Shown here piece after piece: positions 13,997-20,628 of a stretch of 37,261 nucleotides of DNA. Within the stretch, counting starts at the first letter, position 1; each line of letters starts with the position of its first letter. The notes beneath the pieces are model-generated. The model was given only the letters and a program-made list of their open reading frames with translations. It had not been told where the DNA came from and did no database searches. This DNA comes from a virus, in the IMG/VR virus record IMGVR_UViG_3300049846_002522, positions 1 through 37,261 of that record. One strand, written 5' to 3'. The position numbers and the translations under genes are program-made.

Positions 13997-15067
13997 ATGA
14001 CAAATCTACCGACCTACGAGACCCCATCACAGATCAAAATGCTGCGGGATGAGTGCGAATCAGCGCTATACGCTGGCGGCAGGAGTCTTAACGCAATTTG
14101 GTATAATTCTGGGCTCAACCATGACGAGAAATTCCTTTTAGATTTTTTCGGCTCCGAATGCGATTTTAAAGGAAATTTTCGAGATTGGATAAAAGTAAAG
14201 CTAGATGTATTGGCTGAGCGTAAAGGTTTTAAGAAGACTGAAAGCGTGGCTCGAATCATTCAATCTGCGATTCAAAAAGGATATCTGGAAAAGCGGGCGA
14301 CATACGATAAAAACGGACGTAAGTCAGAAAATGAATATCGGCTGACGAGTAAGCTATTTGACGAGTATGCCGAATGGCTGTTCAGAAACTGCAAAGAACT
14401 CAAGAAGACTGTCTCATCATTCGACTGGAAGCGATCCGGCCGATACGAATTGACTTCCTCGGTTGTCGAGATTGAGACCCCGCTTAGGGGGGGTACAGAG
14501 ACCCCGCTTAGGGGGGGTACAGAGACCCCGCTTAGGGGGGGTACAGAGACCCCGCTTAGGGGGGGTACAGAGACCCCGCTTAGGGGGGGTACAGAGACCC
14601 CGCTTAGGGGGGGTACAGAGACCCCGCTTAGGGGGGGGACTTTTACTCCTTCTTCTTCTCCCTCTTTTCCTCCTTTGAAAGAACTCCTGTGGTGTTCTCC
14701 TAACGACACCGACCCAGTCAAAGAGATCGAAATCTCTGATCACGTCAAGAAGGTTCTTCAGCTAAGAGGTAAAACCCAAATCCACCATTTGGAGGAGGTT
14801 ATTGTTGATCTTTGCCAGGAAGTGGAAGCTAAACTGCTTCCAGCGGACACCAAATATAAAAGTTACGAGATAACTCAAGATTTTGTGGTTGATTTGATCG
14901 ACAAGATTGGAGCCGATGAATTCAAATCCTGGATCGATTGGATACCGAGCTTATGCTACGCAAATATTAAACTTCAGAAAGGCGATCAAGCCTGGGAAAA
15001 AAGACTGCGATCAGCGCTCTCCCTTTATAAAAGCCGATCAAAAGAAAGGAGTGCAGCACAATTATGA
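13997..15067 (+). CDS. Replication initiator with winged-helix domain and internal repeats
   Basis: Start ATG 13997, with AAGGA 8 nt upstream. The N-terminal 140 residues contain a winged-helix/HTH domain (LNAIWYNSGLNHDEKFLLDF, then VKLDVLAERKGFKKTESVAR, then EKRATYDKNGRKSENEYRLT). Such proteins in phages are DnaA/O-like origin-binding initiators. Residues about 160-215 are seven copies of ETPLRGGT, encoded by the 24-bp DNA repeats. The C-terminal part (HHLEEVIVDLCQEVEAKLLP) is helical and may recruit the replisome. The layout, initiator gene carrying iterons in its middle, is the same as in lambda O. The next gene starts at its stop codon. Confidence 0.72.
   Translation: MTNLPTYETPSQIKMLRDECESALYAGGRSLNAIWYNSGLNHDEKFLLDFFGSECDFKGNFRDWIKVKLDVLAERKGFKKTESVARIIQSAIQKGYLEKRATYDKNGRKSENEYRLTSKLFDEYAEWLFRNCKELKKTVSSFDWKRSGRYELTSSVVEIETPLRGGTETPLRGGTETPLRGGTETPLRGGTETPLRGGTETPLRGGTETPLRGGTFTPSSSPSFPPLKELLWCSPNDTDPVKEIEISDHVKKVLQLRGKTQIHHLEEVIVDLCQEVEAKLLPADTKYKSYEITQDFVVDLIDKIGADEFKSWIDWIPSLCYANIKLQKGDQAWEKRLRSALSLYKSRSKERSAAQL
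14474..14641. repeat. Seven 24-bp direct repeats (iterons), probable replication origin
   Basis: Seven contiguous head-to-tail copies of a 24-bp unit lie inside the initiator gene. Each unit reads GAGACCCCGCTTA, then seven G, then TACA; the last copy differs at its end. Each unit carries CCCC facing GGGG with a 5-nt spacer, and the G7 runs could form quadruplexes on one strand. Directly after it, 14641-14678 is almost purely pyrimidine on the + strand (CTCCTTCTTCTTCTCCCTC inside), a possible unwinding element. The 24-bp length keeps the reading frame. Confidence 0.8.
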
Positions 15068-15315
15068 AAGTTATAGAGGCCACCAGATTATTCGACGGAA
15101 TAAAGCAGCGCCGATTTCTGGATAGAGCCAGAACGGGAACCTTTTGGATCAGAAACAGAGATGAAGCGGTTTACGAAATAATATCAACCGCAATTATGCC
15201 CGATCCATATAAGGAGATTGTCGTCGTTTACAGATCTATCGAAGGCGGTCCATGGTGGTCTCTTCCATCTTTGGATTTTGAAAAAACGTTTACGCTTCTT
15301 GCTCAGAAATCCTGA
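15064..15315 (+). CDS. Small DUF1653-like protein (83 aa)
   Basis: ATG 15064 overlaps the stop codon of the initiator gene (ATGA). The 83-residue protein has YEIISTAIMPDPYKEIVVVY followed by RSIEGGPWWSLPSLDFEKTF. This resembles the DUF1653 pattern in which a YeVigta strand, a VVYRa strand and a W-x-P-x-x-F segment occur in order. The function of that family is unknown. The pattern match is by eye. Confidence 0.55.
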   Translation: MKVIEATRLFDGIKQRRFLDRARTGTFWIRNRDEAVYEIISTAIMPDPYKEIVVVYRSIEGGPWWSLPSLDFEKTFTLLAQKS

Positions 15316-15317
15316 TC

Positions 15318-15346
15318 AAAAAAACGCCTTGCGCGATCGCAAGGCG
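15318..15346 (-). terminator. Minus-direction terminator-like hairpin
   Basis: CGCCTTGCG (15325-15333) and CGCAAGGCG (15338-15346) form a perfect 9-bp stem with a 4-nt loop. The T-tract (seven) lies on the minus-strand side only, so this would stop leftward transcription. No minus-strand gene is nearby. Confidence 0.6.
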
Positions 15347-15399
15347 AATGATAAAACCCTTGTGTGACAACGAGTTCAGACGAAACGGAGAAAACGAAA

Positions 15400-15951
15400 A
15401 TGACGATCGAAACAGCCACAGCTCAAAAACTTACCGAAGCCGAACCGCCTAAGCCGACCCTGTTCGGGCTGCTGGCTGCGCTGAAAGCAGTTGATGAAGA
15501 TATGATCGAGCTAAACCTTGATGAACAGATCGACCTGATCGAAAACGGTCGCGTGAAGGTGGACAGCTACAAATACGTGATCGACAAACTCGAAGTGCAG
15601 GCGATCTTTTTGAAGCAGCGCGAGGAGGAGATCGTAAAAGCTCGTCGGACGATCGAAAACAATATCAAGCGGATCAAAGAGCATCTCGTCAAAGCCCTGC
15701 AGATCAATGGATTCGACAAATTCACTGGCAACGAGTATGCCGTGACGCTGCGCAAGGCGCCGCCCTCGATCGAACTGAAATGCGAACCCACATCGATGAT
15801 GAAAATAAAATTTCCGGAATGGATTCGCACGAAATACGAATGGGATAAGACGGCCGTTAAGGACGCTCTGAAATCTGGAAATAAAGAAGCGATTGAACTG
15901 GCGGGATTGCGGGAAACGTATTATCCAAAATTCAGTCTTGTGAGGGAGTAA
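15400..15951 (+). CDS. Siphovirus Gp157-like protein
   Basis: Start ATG 15400, 9 nt after GGAG; the in-frame GTG at 15364 lacks a site. The 183-residue protein has a long coiled coil (KYVIDKLEVQAIFLKQREEE through IKRIKEHLVKALQINGFDKF), then TLRKAPPSIELKCEPTSMMK and KTAVKDALKSGNKEAIELAG. This is the Gp157 layout: helical pair, beta hairpin with R-K-x-P-P-S-V/I, and a final K-x-A-I/V-K-x-x-L-K motif. Gp157 proteins usually accompany recombination genes, as here, where a RecT-like gene follows 2 nt later. Their exact function is not settled. Confidence 0.82.
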   Translation: MTIETATAQKLTEAEPPKPTLFGLLAALKAVDEDMIELNLDEQIDLIENGRVKVDSYKYVIDKLEVQAIFLKQREEEIVKARRTIENNIKRIKEHLVKALQINGFDKFTGNEYAVTLRKAPPSIELKCEPTSMMKIKFPEWIRTKYEWDKTAVKDALKSGNKEAIELAGLRETYYPKFSLVRE

Positions 15952-15953
15952 CA

Positions 15954-16865
15954 ATGAGCGGTCAAATCGTAAAGTCAGGAAACGCAAGGCCAGCCCAGGC
16001 CCAAGGCGGCATGACAGCCATCGCTTCGATTGAGGATCTTAGGGCGCAGGCTGATGAAATCAAAATGGTGGCTGATATATTCGGCATCGAAGGCGATCAG
16101 CTGCGTCATCTGAAGGTCGCCTTCTTCTATGCCGGCGTCGGCAATGGGTTGGTGCCCGACGTCTTCAAGGGCGACTATCGATCGATGTTTATCATGAGCC
16201 AGATTTCCGATCAGATGAAGCTGCCGCTCAGCGAAGTTCTACAGGGCTGCTATTTCGTGCACGGACGTCTGGGCTGGTATGCCGAATGGATGATCAAACG
16301 CATTTTGGCTCTTGGGATATTCACGGCATTCGACTATGAAGTCGGCGGCGACCTGAAGGACGAAACCCTTTGGTGTCGGGCGGTCGGAACGAGGCCGGAT
16401 GGCACGAAGGCCATAGGCACAGTCGTCTCGCTGAAGATGGCCAGGGCCGAAGGCTGGTTTGATAAAAAGGGCAGCAAGTGGCTGACGATGCCAGCTTACA
16501 TGCTGAAAAAGCGGGCAGCAACTTTTCTGATTCGCGAGTGTGCCCCCCATATTTTCGGAAACAATACACTCACGGCTGAGGAAGCCGAGGAAATTGAGCC
16601 GGCCACGCCCGACAAGCCCCAGCTGATCGAAACGAAGGTGAATGCTGCCACTACTATGGCGATGATAATTGCCGACGAAGAGAAAAAGAATGAAGAGCAG
16701 CAGCGCCTGGATCTGCTCGATCGTGTGGAGAAAAAGATTGCCTCGAAGATCCAGGGCGGAGTAAATCCAGTCGATATTGAAAATAGCATGGGCATGGCTC
16801 TTGGATCAGTGCCCGAGCTTAATATCGAGCAGCTCATGGCTGTATGGGAGATGATAAGTCGGTAA
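15954..16865 (+). CDS. RecT/Bet-like single-strand annealing protein
   Basis: The 303-residue protein contains MSQISDQMKLPLSEVLQGCYFV and GRLGWYAEWMIKRILALGIF, then CRAVGTRPDGTKAIGTVVSL, ARAEGWFDKKGSKWLTMPAY and MLKKRAATFLIRECAPHIFG. This is the order seen in RecT/Redbeta-superfamily proteins: a helical start, the G-x-Y-x-x-x-G-R turn, a beta sheet with RPDG, and the W-x-x-x-P-x-x-M-L-x-x-R-A motif. It anneals complementary single strands during phage recombination and replication. Its usual exonuclease partner is not seen in the window. The C-terminal 80 residues form a charged coiled coil. It starts 3 nt after the Gp157-like gene. Confidence 0.8.
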   Translation: MSGQIVKSGNARPAQAQGGMTAIASIEDLRAQADEIKMVADIFGIEGDQLRHLKVAFFYAGVGNGLVPDVFKGDYRSMFIMSQISDQMKLPLSEVLQGCYFVHGRLGWYAEWMIKRILALGIFTAFDYEVGGDLKDETLWCRAVGTRPDGTKAIGTVVSLKMARAEGWFDKKGSKWLTMPAYMLKKRAATFLIRECAPHIFGNNTLTAEEAEEIEPATPDKPQLIETKVNAATTMAMIIADEEKKNEEQQRLDLLDRVEKKIASKIQGGVNPVDIENSMGMALGSVPELNIEQLMAVWEMISR

Positions 16866-16873
16866 ATGAGGGA

Positions 16874-17132
16874 TGACAATTGAGCGATCTAAGAAAAATC
16901 GTCTGCAATCTTTCGTATGGGAACTTCGCATCACTCACAAAAGAAGATGGGATGAAACAGCCCTGTACGAACACTCATCGAGCAGCATTTAAAGGAAACG
17001 ATAAAAAGCCTTTTGAATAATGAATATAAGGATCTCGTGCGGCAAATCCTGGGTGAAAAACTCAAAAACGAAATGATTGAAAAGATTATTGCTCGTGCTG
17101 TCAATCGAGCAATTGAAGACTTCAGGGAATGA
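16874..17132 (+). other. Coding-like stretch with split frames, possible frameshifted gene
   Basis: Three overlapping frames look plausible. One starts at ATG 16874 (MTIERSKKNRLQSFVWELRI) and stops after 39 residues. A second starts at TTG 16880 after GAGGG (MSDLRKIVCNLSYGNFASLT) and stops at 17020 after 46 residues. The third has no good start after its stop at 16953 but reads a convincing helical protein to TGA 17130: TLIEQHLKETIKSLLNNEYK and NEMIEKIIARAVNRAIEDFR. A programmed or accidental frameshift joining an early frame to the third is one explanation; a decayed gene is another. Confidence 0.4.
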
Positions 17133-17194
17133 AAGTCTTGATTTTGGTACTCTTTGGTTTCGGTATTTTTTTGGGATGGGTTGTATGGAAATAA
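17129..17194 (+). CDS. 21-aa transmembrane microprotein
   Basis: ATG 17129 overlaps the stop of the preceding frame (ATGA), and its own stop TAA overlaps the next ATG (17185). The peptide is MKVLILVLFGFGIFLGWVVW followed by Lys, a single hydrophobic span flanked by Lys. The two-sided overlap and amphipathic ends support translation; the function is unknown. Confidence 0.45.
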   Translation: MKVLILVLFGFGIFLGWVVWK

Positions 17195-17472
17195 GTCGAG
17201 AGGCCAGTATGATGTATGGATCCGAAATGATAAAAGACTGCCAGCGCACAGCTGCTACGACAAAGATTGCGGAACTGAGAGGTATTTATGCGTCTGCTAT
17301 GCGGGACGCCGATTTAATGGTAATTGACGCGATAACAGACGACGCTATTCAGACCGTGTTTGAATCGCTTGATGATCTTTTAGATATCGCAGAATCAGCT
17401 ATTCGCCGCTCTGATGTAGATGAACGCGCCCGAAATTGGTTTAAAGATCAAATAGCTGCATTGGCGAAATAG
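17185..17472 (+). CDS. Small helical protein (95 aa)
   Basis: ATG 17185 lies inside the end of the microprotein frame. The protein MEISREASMMYGSEMIKDCQ... is almost entirely helical and rich in Ala, Asp and Ile (AVIDAITDD-like repeats, DDLLDIAESAIRRSDVDERA). It ends ARNWFKDQIAALAK. No family is recognised. It closes the rightward replication/recombination operon. Confidence 0.6.
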   Translation: MEISREASMMYGSEMIKDCQRTAATTKIAELRGIYASAMRDADLMVIDAITDDAIQTVFESLDDLLDIAESAIRRSDVDERARNWFKDQIAALAK

Positions 17473-17639
17473 CCGCCCCTCGGCAAAGAGTGATTGTTTA
17501 AATTTACAAGGCCAGTAAATTTTTTGTTTTTGATGATCGGCAAACCACAAACGCCGAAGAGCAACCGAATGGCAACTTATCTCACAAAAATTCTTTTTGA
17601 AATTCGGACGGAATCAGCGCATAAAAATCCCATGCGTAT

Positions 17640-18302
17640 TCACCAATCCCTGACGATTTCCAGGTGCGTCTTTTTAATTTCCTGAACTTCTGCAGGTTCA
17701 TATGGCTCAAGTTTGTTGAGTAGTCGATCTAACAAATCAGACTGCTTTTTCAATTGTTCAGATTGATCCCGTAGCTGTTCAGATTGACTCTGCAGCTGTA
17801 CGGACTGAACCTCAAGCTTGTCATAAATTGCCGCTAACACTTCCGCCTCTCTTTTTTCTTCATCCTCATGTGCATTTTCCGGCACGTCGGATTTACGAAT
17901 TAATGTTTTCAGTTCGGCTATCAGATTTTCCTGAGCGTCTGTGTACTTGAATTGACACGCTCTATATTCGAAAAGATATCCATATGCTGGGAATTTATTG
18001 GCTAATTTGTGGTTTAGTTTAACGCTCTTGTCGTTGATACGTACCAGCTCGCCCTTTTTTATCAATTCAGTAATCGCGTTCGTGATAGCGTTTGCATTCC
18101 ATCCTGTCAACCGTGCAATCGTGCTACGAAGACTTTCGTCAATCATTACCATATTTTTGAAATCACATAATAGCCAAAGAAAGTGCCTGATGAAATTGCG
18201 TATGTCTTTCGTGACCAAGCATTCAGCGCAGAAGTGAATATGATTTATTTTTGTGAATACTTGTATGGATTGCGTGTAAAATCTTTGCATGCTATGACCC
18301 AT
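17640..18302 (-). CDS. Winged-helix DNA-binding protein with coiled coil, RepL-like candidate
   Basis: The 220-residue protein carries a winged-helix domain at about residues 35-110: IRNFIRHFLWLLCDFKNMVM, then ARLTGWNANAITNAITELIK, then KKGELVRINDKSVKLNHKLA. The wing ending in LNHKL resembles the final 'lNP.l' strand of RepL-type plasmid initiators. A long coiled coil follows, with near-repeated heptads (QSEQLRDQSEQLKKQSDLLD), and a basic end. It is either a second replication initiator or a transcription regulator. The start is uncertain: ATG 18302 and ATG 18290 both lack a good ribosome-binding site. It runs opposite to the operon upstream. Confidence 0.58.
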   Translation of the reverse strand: MGHSMQRFYTQSIQVFTKINHIHFCAECLVTKDIRNFIRHFLWLLCDFKNMVMIDESLRSTIARLTGWNANAITNAITELIKKGELVRINDKSVKLNHKLANKFPAYGYLFEYRACQFKYTDAQENLIAELKTLIRKSDVPENAHEDEEKREAEVLAAIYDKLEVQSVQLQSQSEQLRDQSEQLKKQSDLLDRLLNKLEPYEPAEVQEIKKTHLEIVRDW

Positions 18303-18356
18303 CTAGTTTTGAAAGATGGTCAACTGATTACGATTTTATCGTGACTTTGACAATAA

Positions 18357-18387
18357 CCGGAGCCGACCACAGGCTCTGGTTTTTTTT
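18357..18387 (+). terminator. Rho-independent terminator, rightward
   Basis: CCGGAGCC (18357-18364) pairs with GGCTCTGG (18372-18379), one G-U, followed by eight T. It lies just past the start of the minus-strand winged-helix gene, so it stops either read-through from the 15-17 kb operon or a short antisense RNA. Confidence 0.85.
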
Positions 18388-19182
18388 CGTCGAAATCGCT
18401 TATATGCGAAATAGGCGGAACATCCTCAGAATGTGCGCGCACATCCTCAGGATGTGTCCCATTTCTGCATTCGTTAATGATTTCGGATGGTGATGGTCGA
18501 TCATATATCTTTTGATTTCTTTACGGACCACCGGTGTCTCGAAGCCGCCGAAGGCAAACATGGAGATCCATCCTTTTCGACTTATACCCAACTCCCCTCC
18601 TCCCCCTTTCTTTCTCCAGCGTCAAATTTCGGAGTGCGTTTGTTTTCTGACGGCAAATTTTTTTCAGCTTACGGCCTGGTTTTTCTGTTCAAATCTTGAG
18701 CATCATATTCTGCACATAATCCCCAACGAATACGTCATAGTGCCAAACGCATGATCAGTGATCTATAAACCCCCTTATTTTTTTGAAAGGCTTGCTACGC
18801 ATGGCTTTGAATGGCTGAGGCCGCTCGTCCAAAAAACAGGTGTTTTCCGCAAAACCCTTGTGGCGCAAGGCTTTTCTGGGATTTTTAGCGAACATTTTTA
18901 AGAATTCTTAATCACAACTGTATGCTGAATCCCGCTCTGCATAAAAGTTTGAGTGTCATTTTACTGATTCGGCATTGACGCTATTGTAAAACGCAAACGA
19001 GCCGCGCTGCATGGTTTTGATCATTGTGCAGCTATGCATTCTTTTGCGGATCGTCATGGGTGTAACTTAATATGTCCCGTATTTGACATGCGTTTGAACG
19101 ATGACGGTCTAAAGTTTGGAAAAGTAATATGCTGGCTGCAGAGCAGCCGCGCTAAGGGTTTCGATATCTCTGATTCCATGCA
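18388..19182. other. Gene-poor region, about 795 bp
   Basis: I see no convincing gene here. It holds the operator pair at 18420-18455, a pyrimidine-rich tract at about 18588-18614, and a hairpin-forming CCTTG...CAAGG near 18857-18872. The rest is AT-rich sequence. A minus-strand frame 18591-18400 (TTG start after GGAGGGGAG; FAFGGFETPVVRKEIKRYMI) is possible, but its C-terminal HILRM repeats only translate the operators. The region lies next to the winged-helix gene and may be a regulatory or origin region. Confidence 0.5.
18420..18455. promoter_or_regulatory. Tandem palindromic operators
   Basis: ACATCCTCAGAATGT (18420-18434) and ACATCCTCAGGATGT (18441-18455) are two copies of one 15-bp dyad with ACAT/ATGT ends. 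They are separated by six G/C bases (GCGCGC), giving a 21-bp centre spacing, two helical turns. The second site extends to a perfect CACATCC-TCA-GGATGTG. Cooperative binding of a dimeric repressor, possibly the nearby winged-helix protein, is inferred. Confidence 0.6.
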
Positions 19183-19551
19183 TTGCGGTTTTCCGAAGGG
19201 ATAAAAAAAACCGCTCTTGATGGGGCGAATGAGATTGACGCACTGAGAATGATTCTCGCCGCCGTCGACGTGATCGGCACAGTTCCGAGTCCCCGGTCCC
19301 AAAACGCCAGCATCAGCTACGCCACAGATACGGCCAACGCACGAGATTATCTTGCGGTCGGCTTTGTTTTAAATCCTCTTCCATCAGTAACGCGGGATAT
19401 GCGGGTCAAGAGGCTTGTTATCGATTCGACCGAAGTCGTCATATGGGTTTCGAGTCCAGCGGCTGCAGGACGTGATTTTGTGCGTCTGAGGGCGATATCA
19501 ATCCGGCATACATATCTGGACAGCCCTTGCTTTAAATGCCCGTCGAATTGA
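19183..19551 (+). CDS. Possible unknown protein (122 aa)
   Basis: The open frame begins at TTG 19183 inside an inverted repeat (GCGGTTTT 19185-19192, AAAACCGC 19207-19214) and has no ribosome-binding site there; ATG 19249 is an alternative start. The sequence ARDYLAVGFVLNPLPSVTRD and VKRLVIDSTEVVIWVSSPAA has a believable beta-strand pattern. No family is recognised. It is followed by 26 nt and the next gene. Whether it is coding is uncertain. Confidence 0.38.
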   Translation: MRFSEGIKKTALDGANEIDALRMILAAVDVIGTVPSPRSQNASISYATDTANARDYLAVGFVLNPLPSVTRDMRVKRLVIDSTEVVIWVSSPAAAGRDFVRLRAISIRHTYLDSPCFKCPSN

Positions 19552-19591
19552 TTATGAGGAAAAATAGTGACGTGCAGTGGAGGTTATTGCT

Positions 19592-19999
19592 TTGAAGATG
19601 CCGATTACGAGGATCAATCGTTGGCACTATCGCGTCGATAAGCGGACAGTGGGCTGCTGTGCTTTGGAAACGTGGATCACCGATCGAAATGATTTTTGTG
19701 TTCTCGTCACGGAACTTGGCGACAATCCAGGGCCATCAATTACGAATTCTCACGAACAGCTCAGACGCGAACTGGAAAAGTGGCTATGTCTGGAGAATAG
19801 GACCTATCGGTTTTTCGAACGATACGTTGCGACGAGCTATATTCCGCCTCGGGAAAATGATGATGAAATTTGTGAGGTGACGAATGTCGACGAACGCTTT
19901 CGATGGCGTTTTGTTCCCGAAGATGAATGGGCGGAAATTTATCATCCGGTGTCTCAAAAAATAATACGAAAACCACGAAAAACAAAGGAACTCGATTGA
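19592..19999 (+). CDS. Unknown protein (about 135 aa)
   Basis: TTG 19592 has GGAGG (19579-19583) 8 nt upstream and is preferred to GTG 19577; ATG 19598 is also possible. The protein starts MKMPITRINRWHYRVDKRTV and has a beta-rich middle (FCVLVTELGDNPGPSITNSH). Segments REND-DEICEVTNVDERFRW and PVSQKIIRKPRKTK follow. The NPGPSITN turn and the strong acidic/aromatic second half look like a real globular protein. No family is recognised. Confidence 0.6.
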   Translation: MKMPITRINRWHYRVDKRTVGCCALETWITDRNDFCVLVTELGDNPGPSITNSHEQLRRELEKWLCLENRTYRFFERYVATSYIPPRENDDEICEVTNVDERFRWRFVPEDEWAEIYHPVSQKIIRKPRKTKELD

Positions 20000-20058
20000 C
20001 GTTTCATCGTTCGTGCGGCATAGAATTACTCAAACAATCGAGGCCCTCGTGAGTCGTT

Positions 20059-20250
20059 ATGAAAACACTGGTAATCAACGAACAGATGCGTGTGAATTTA
20101 ATCGAGAGTGATGGTGTCGAGAAAGGCAGCCTTTCAATCATTGTTTCGGAAAACAGTGTCCATGGCGATGTGCGGATAGGCGCCAATTTGAATAAAAAGG
20201 ATCTGAAGAAATTACTCGAATTTTTGCGACGAGCCGATCAAGTTATATGA
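20059..20250 (+). CDS. Small unknown protein (63 aa)
   Basis: ATG 20059, with a weak GTGAG-type site upstream. The protein MKTLVINEQMRVNLIESDGV... is predicted beta strands then a helix (NLNKKDLKKLLEFLRRADQV). It ends 35 nt before a terminator. No family is recognised. Confidence 0.55.
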   Translation: MKTLVINEQMRVNLIESDGVEKGSLSIIVSENSVHGDVRIGANLNKKDLKKLLEFLRRADQVI

Positions 20251-20284
20251 GTGGTCCCTATACCTTGCGAGAGAGGAAAAAATG

Positions 20285-20320
20285 GCCGGAGCCGATATTT
20301 CGGTTCCGGCTAATTTTTTT
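20285..20320 (+). terminator. Rho-independent terminator
   Basis: GCCGGAGCCGA (20285-20295) pairs with TCGGTTCCGGC (20300-20310) with one G-U, followed by TAA and seven T. It ends the small-gene run at 19.2-20.25 kb. Confidence 0.9.
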
Positions 20321-20334
20321 GATGAGAGGAGTGC

Positions 20335-20628
20335 ATGACGATAAGAGTGTGGCATAGCGAAAGACGAAAGCAGCGAAAGATCCTCACGGCCGTCATCGAC
20401 GTGGAGAATAGCTCAAAAACGGGCAAAGCGGAAAGATTTTACTACGAATTTTACACGAACGATATGGATGAGCGTCGCATAAACGTCAACGGTTCCGAAG
20501 CGGCATATGCTCATGAGGCGTGGAAATATAATTCGTTCTGGCAGCTGGCGTGCGCTTGGAAAAAAAAGTCTGTATCGCTCGATGTAGTGCAGGAATATAT
20601 CGACGGGAATGTGGGGCAAAATGTTTAA
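20335..20628 (+). CDS. Unknown protein (97 aa)
   Basis: ATG 20335 follows GAGAGGAG. The protein MTIRVWHSERRKQRKILTAV... has a basic start, a beta hairpin (AERFYYEFYTNDMDERRINV) and two helices (EAAYAHEAWKYNSFWQLACA). It is the first gene after a terminator and overlaps the start of the glycosyltransferase gene. No family is recognised. Confidence 0.6.
   Translation: MTIRVWHSERRKQRKILTAVIDVENSSKTGKAERFYYEFYTNDMDERRINVNGSEAAYAHEAWKYNSFWQLACAWKKKSVSLDVVQEYIDGNVGQNV

Noticed and set aside
14272-14743. Open frames on the minus strand and second + frame across the 24-bp repeats
   Set aside because: The repeat length is a multiple of three, so every frame without a stop in one unit stays open through all units. 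The translations are pure repeats with no ribosome-binding site.
17494-17685. 63-aa + strand frame between 17472 and the winged-helix gene
   Set aside because: It overlaps the convergent gene by about 46 nt, has an unconvincing start and no recognisable domain. An inner ATG at 17569 has a GAAGAG site but the evidence is thin.
18400-18591. Minus-strand 63-aa frame in the gene-poor region
   Set aside because: Its start is TTG, and its C-terminal HILRM repeats are the translation of the operator palindromes. It may be real, but the operator reading explains the repeats better.
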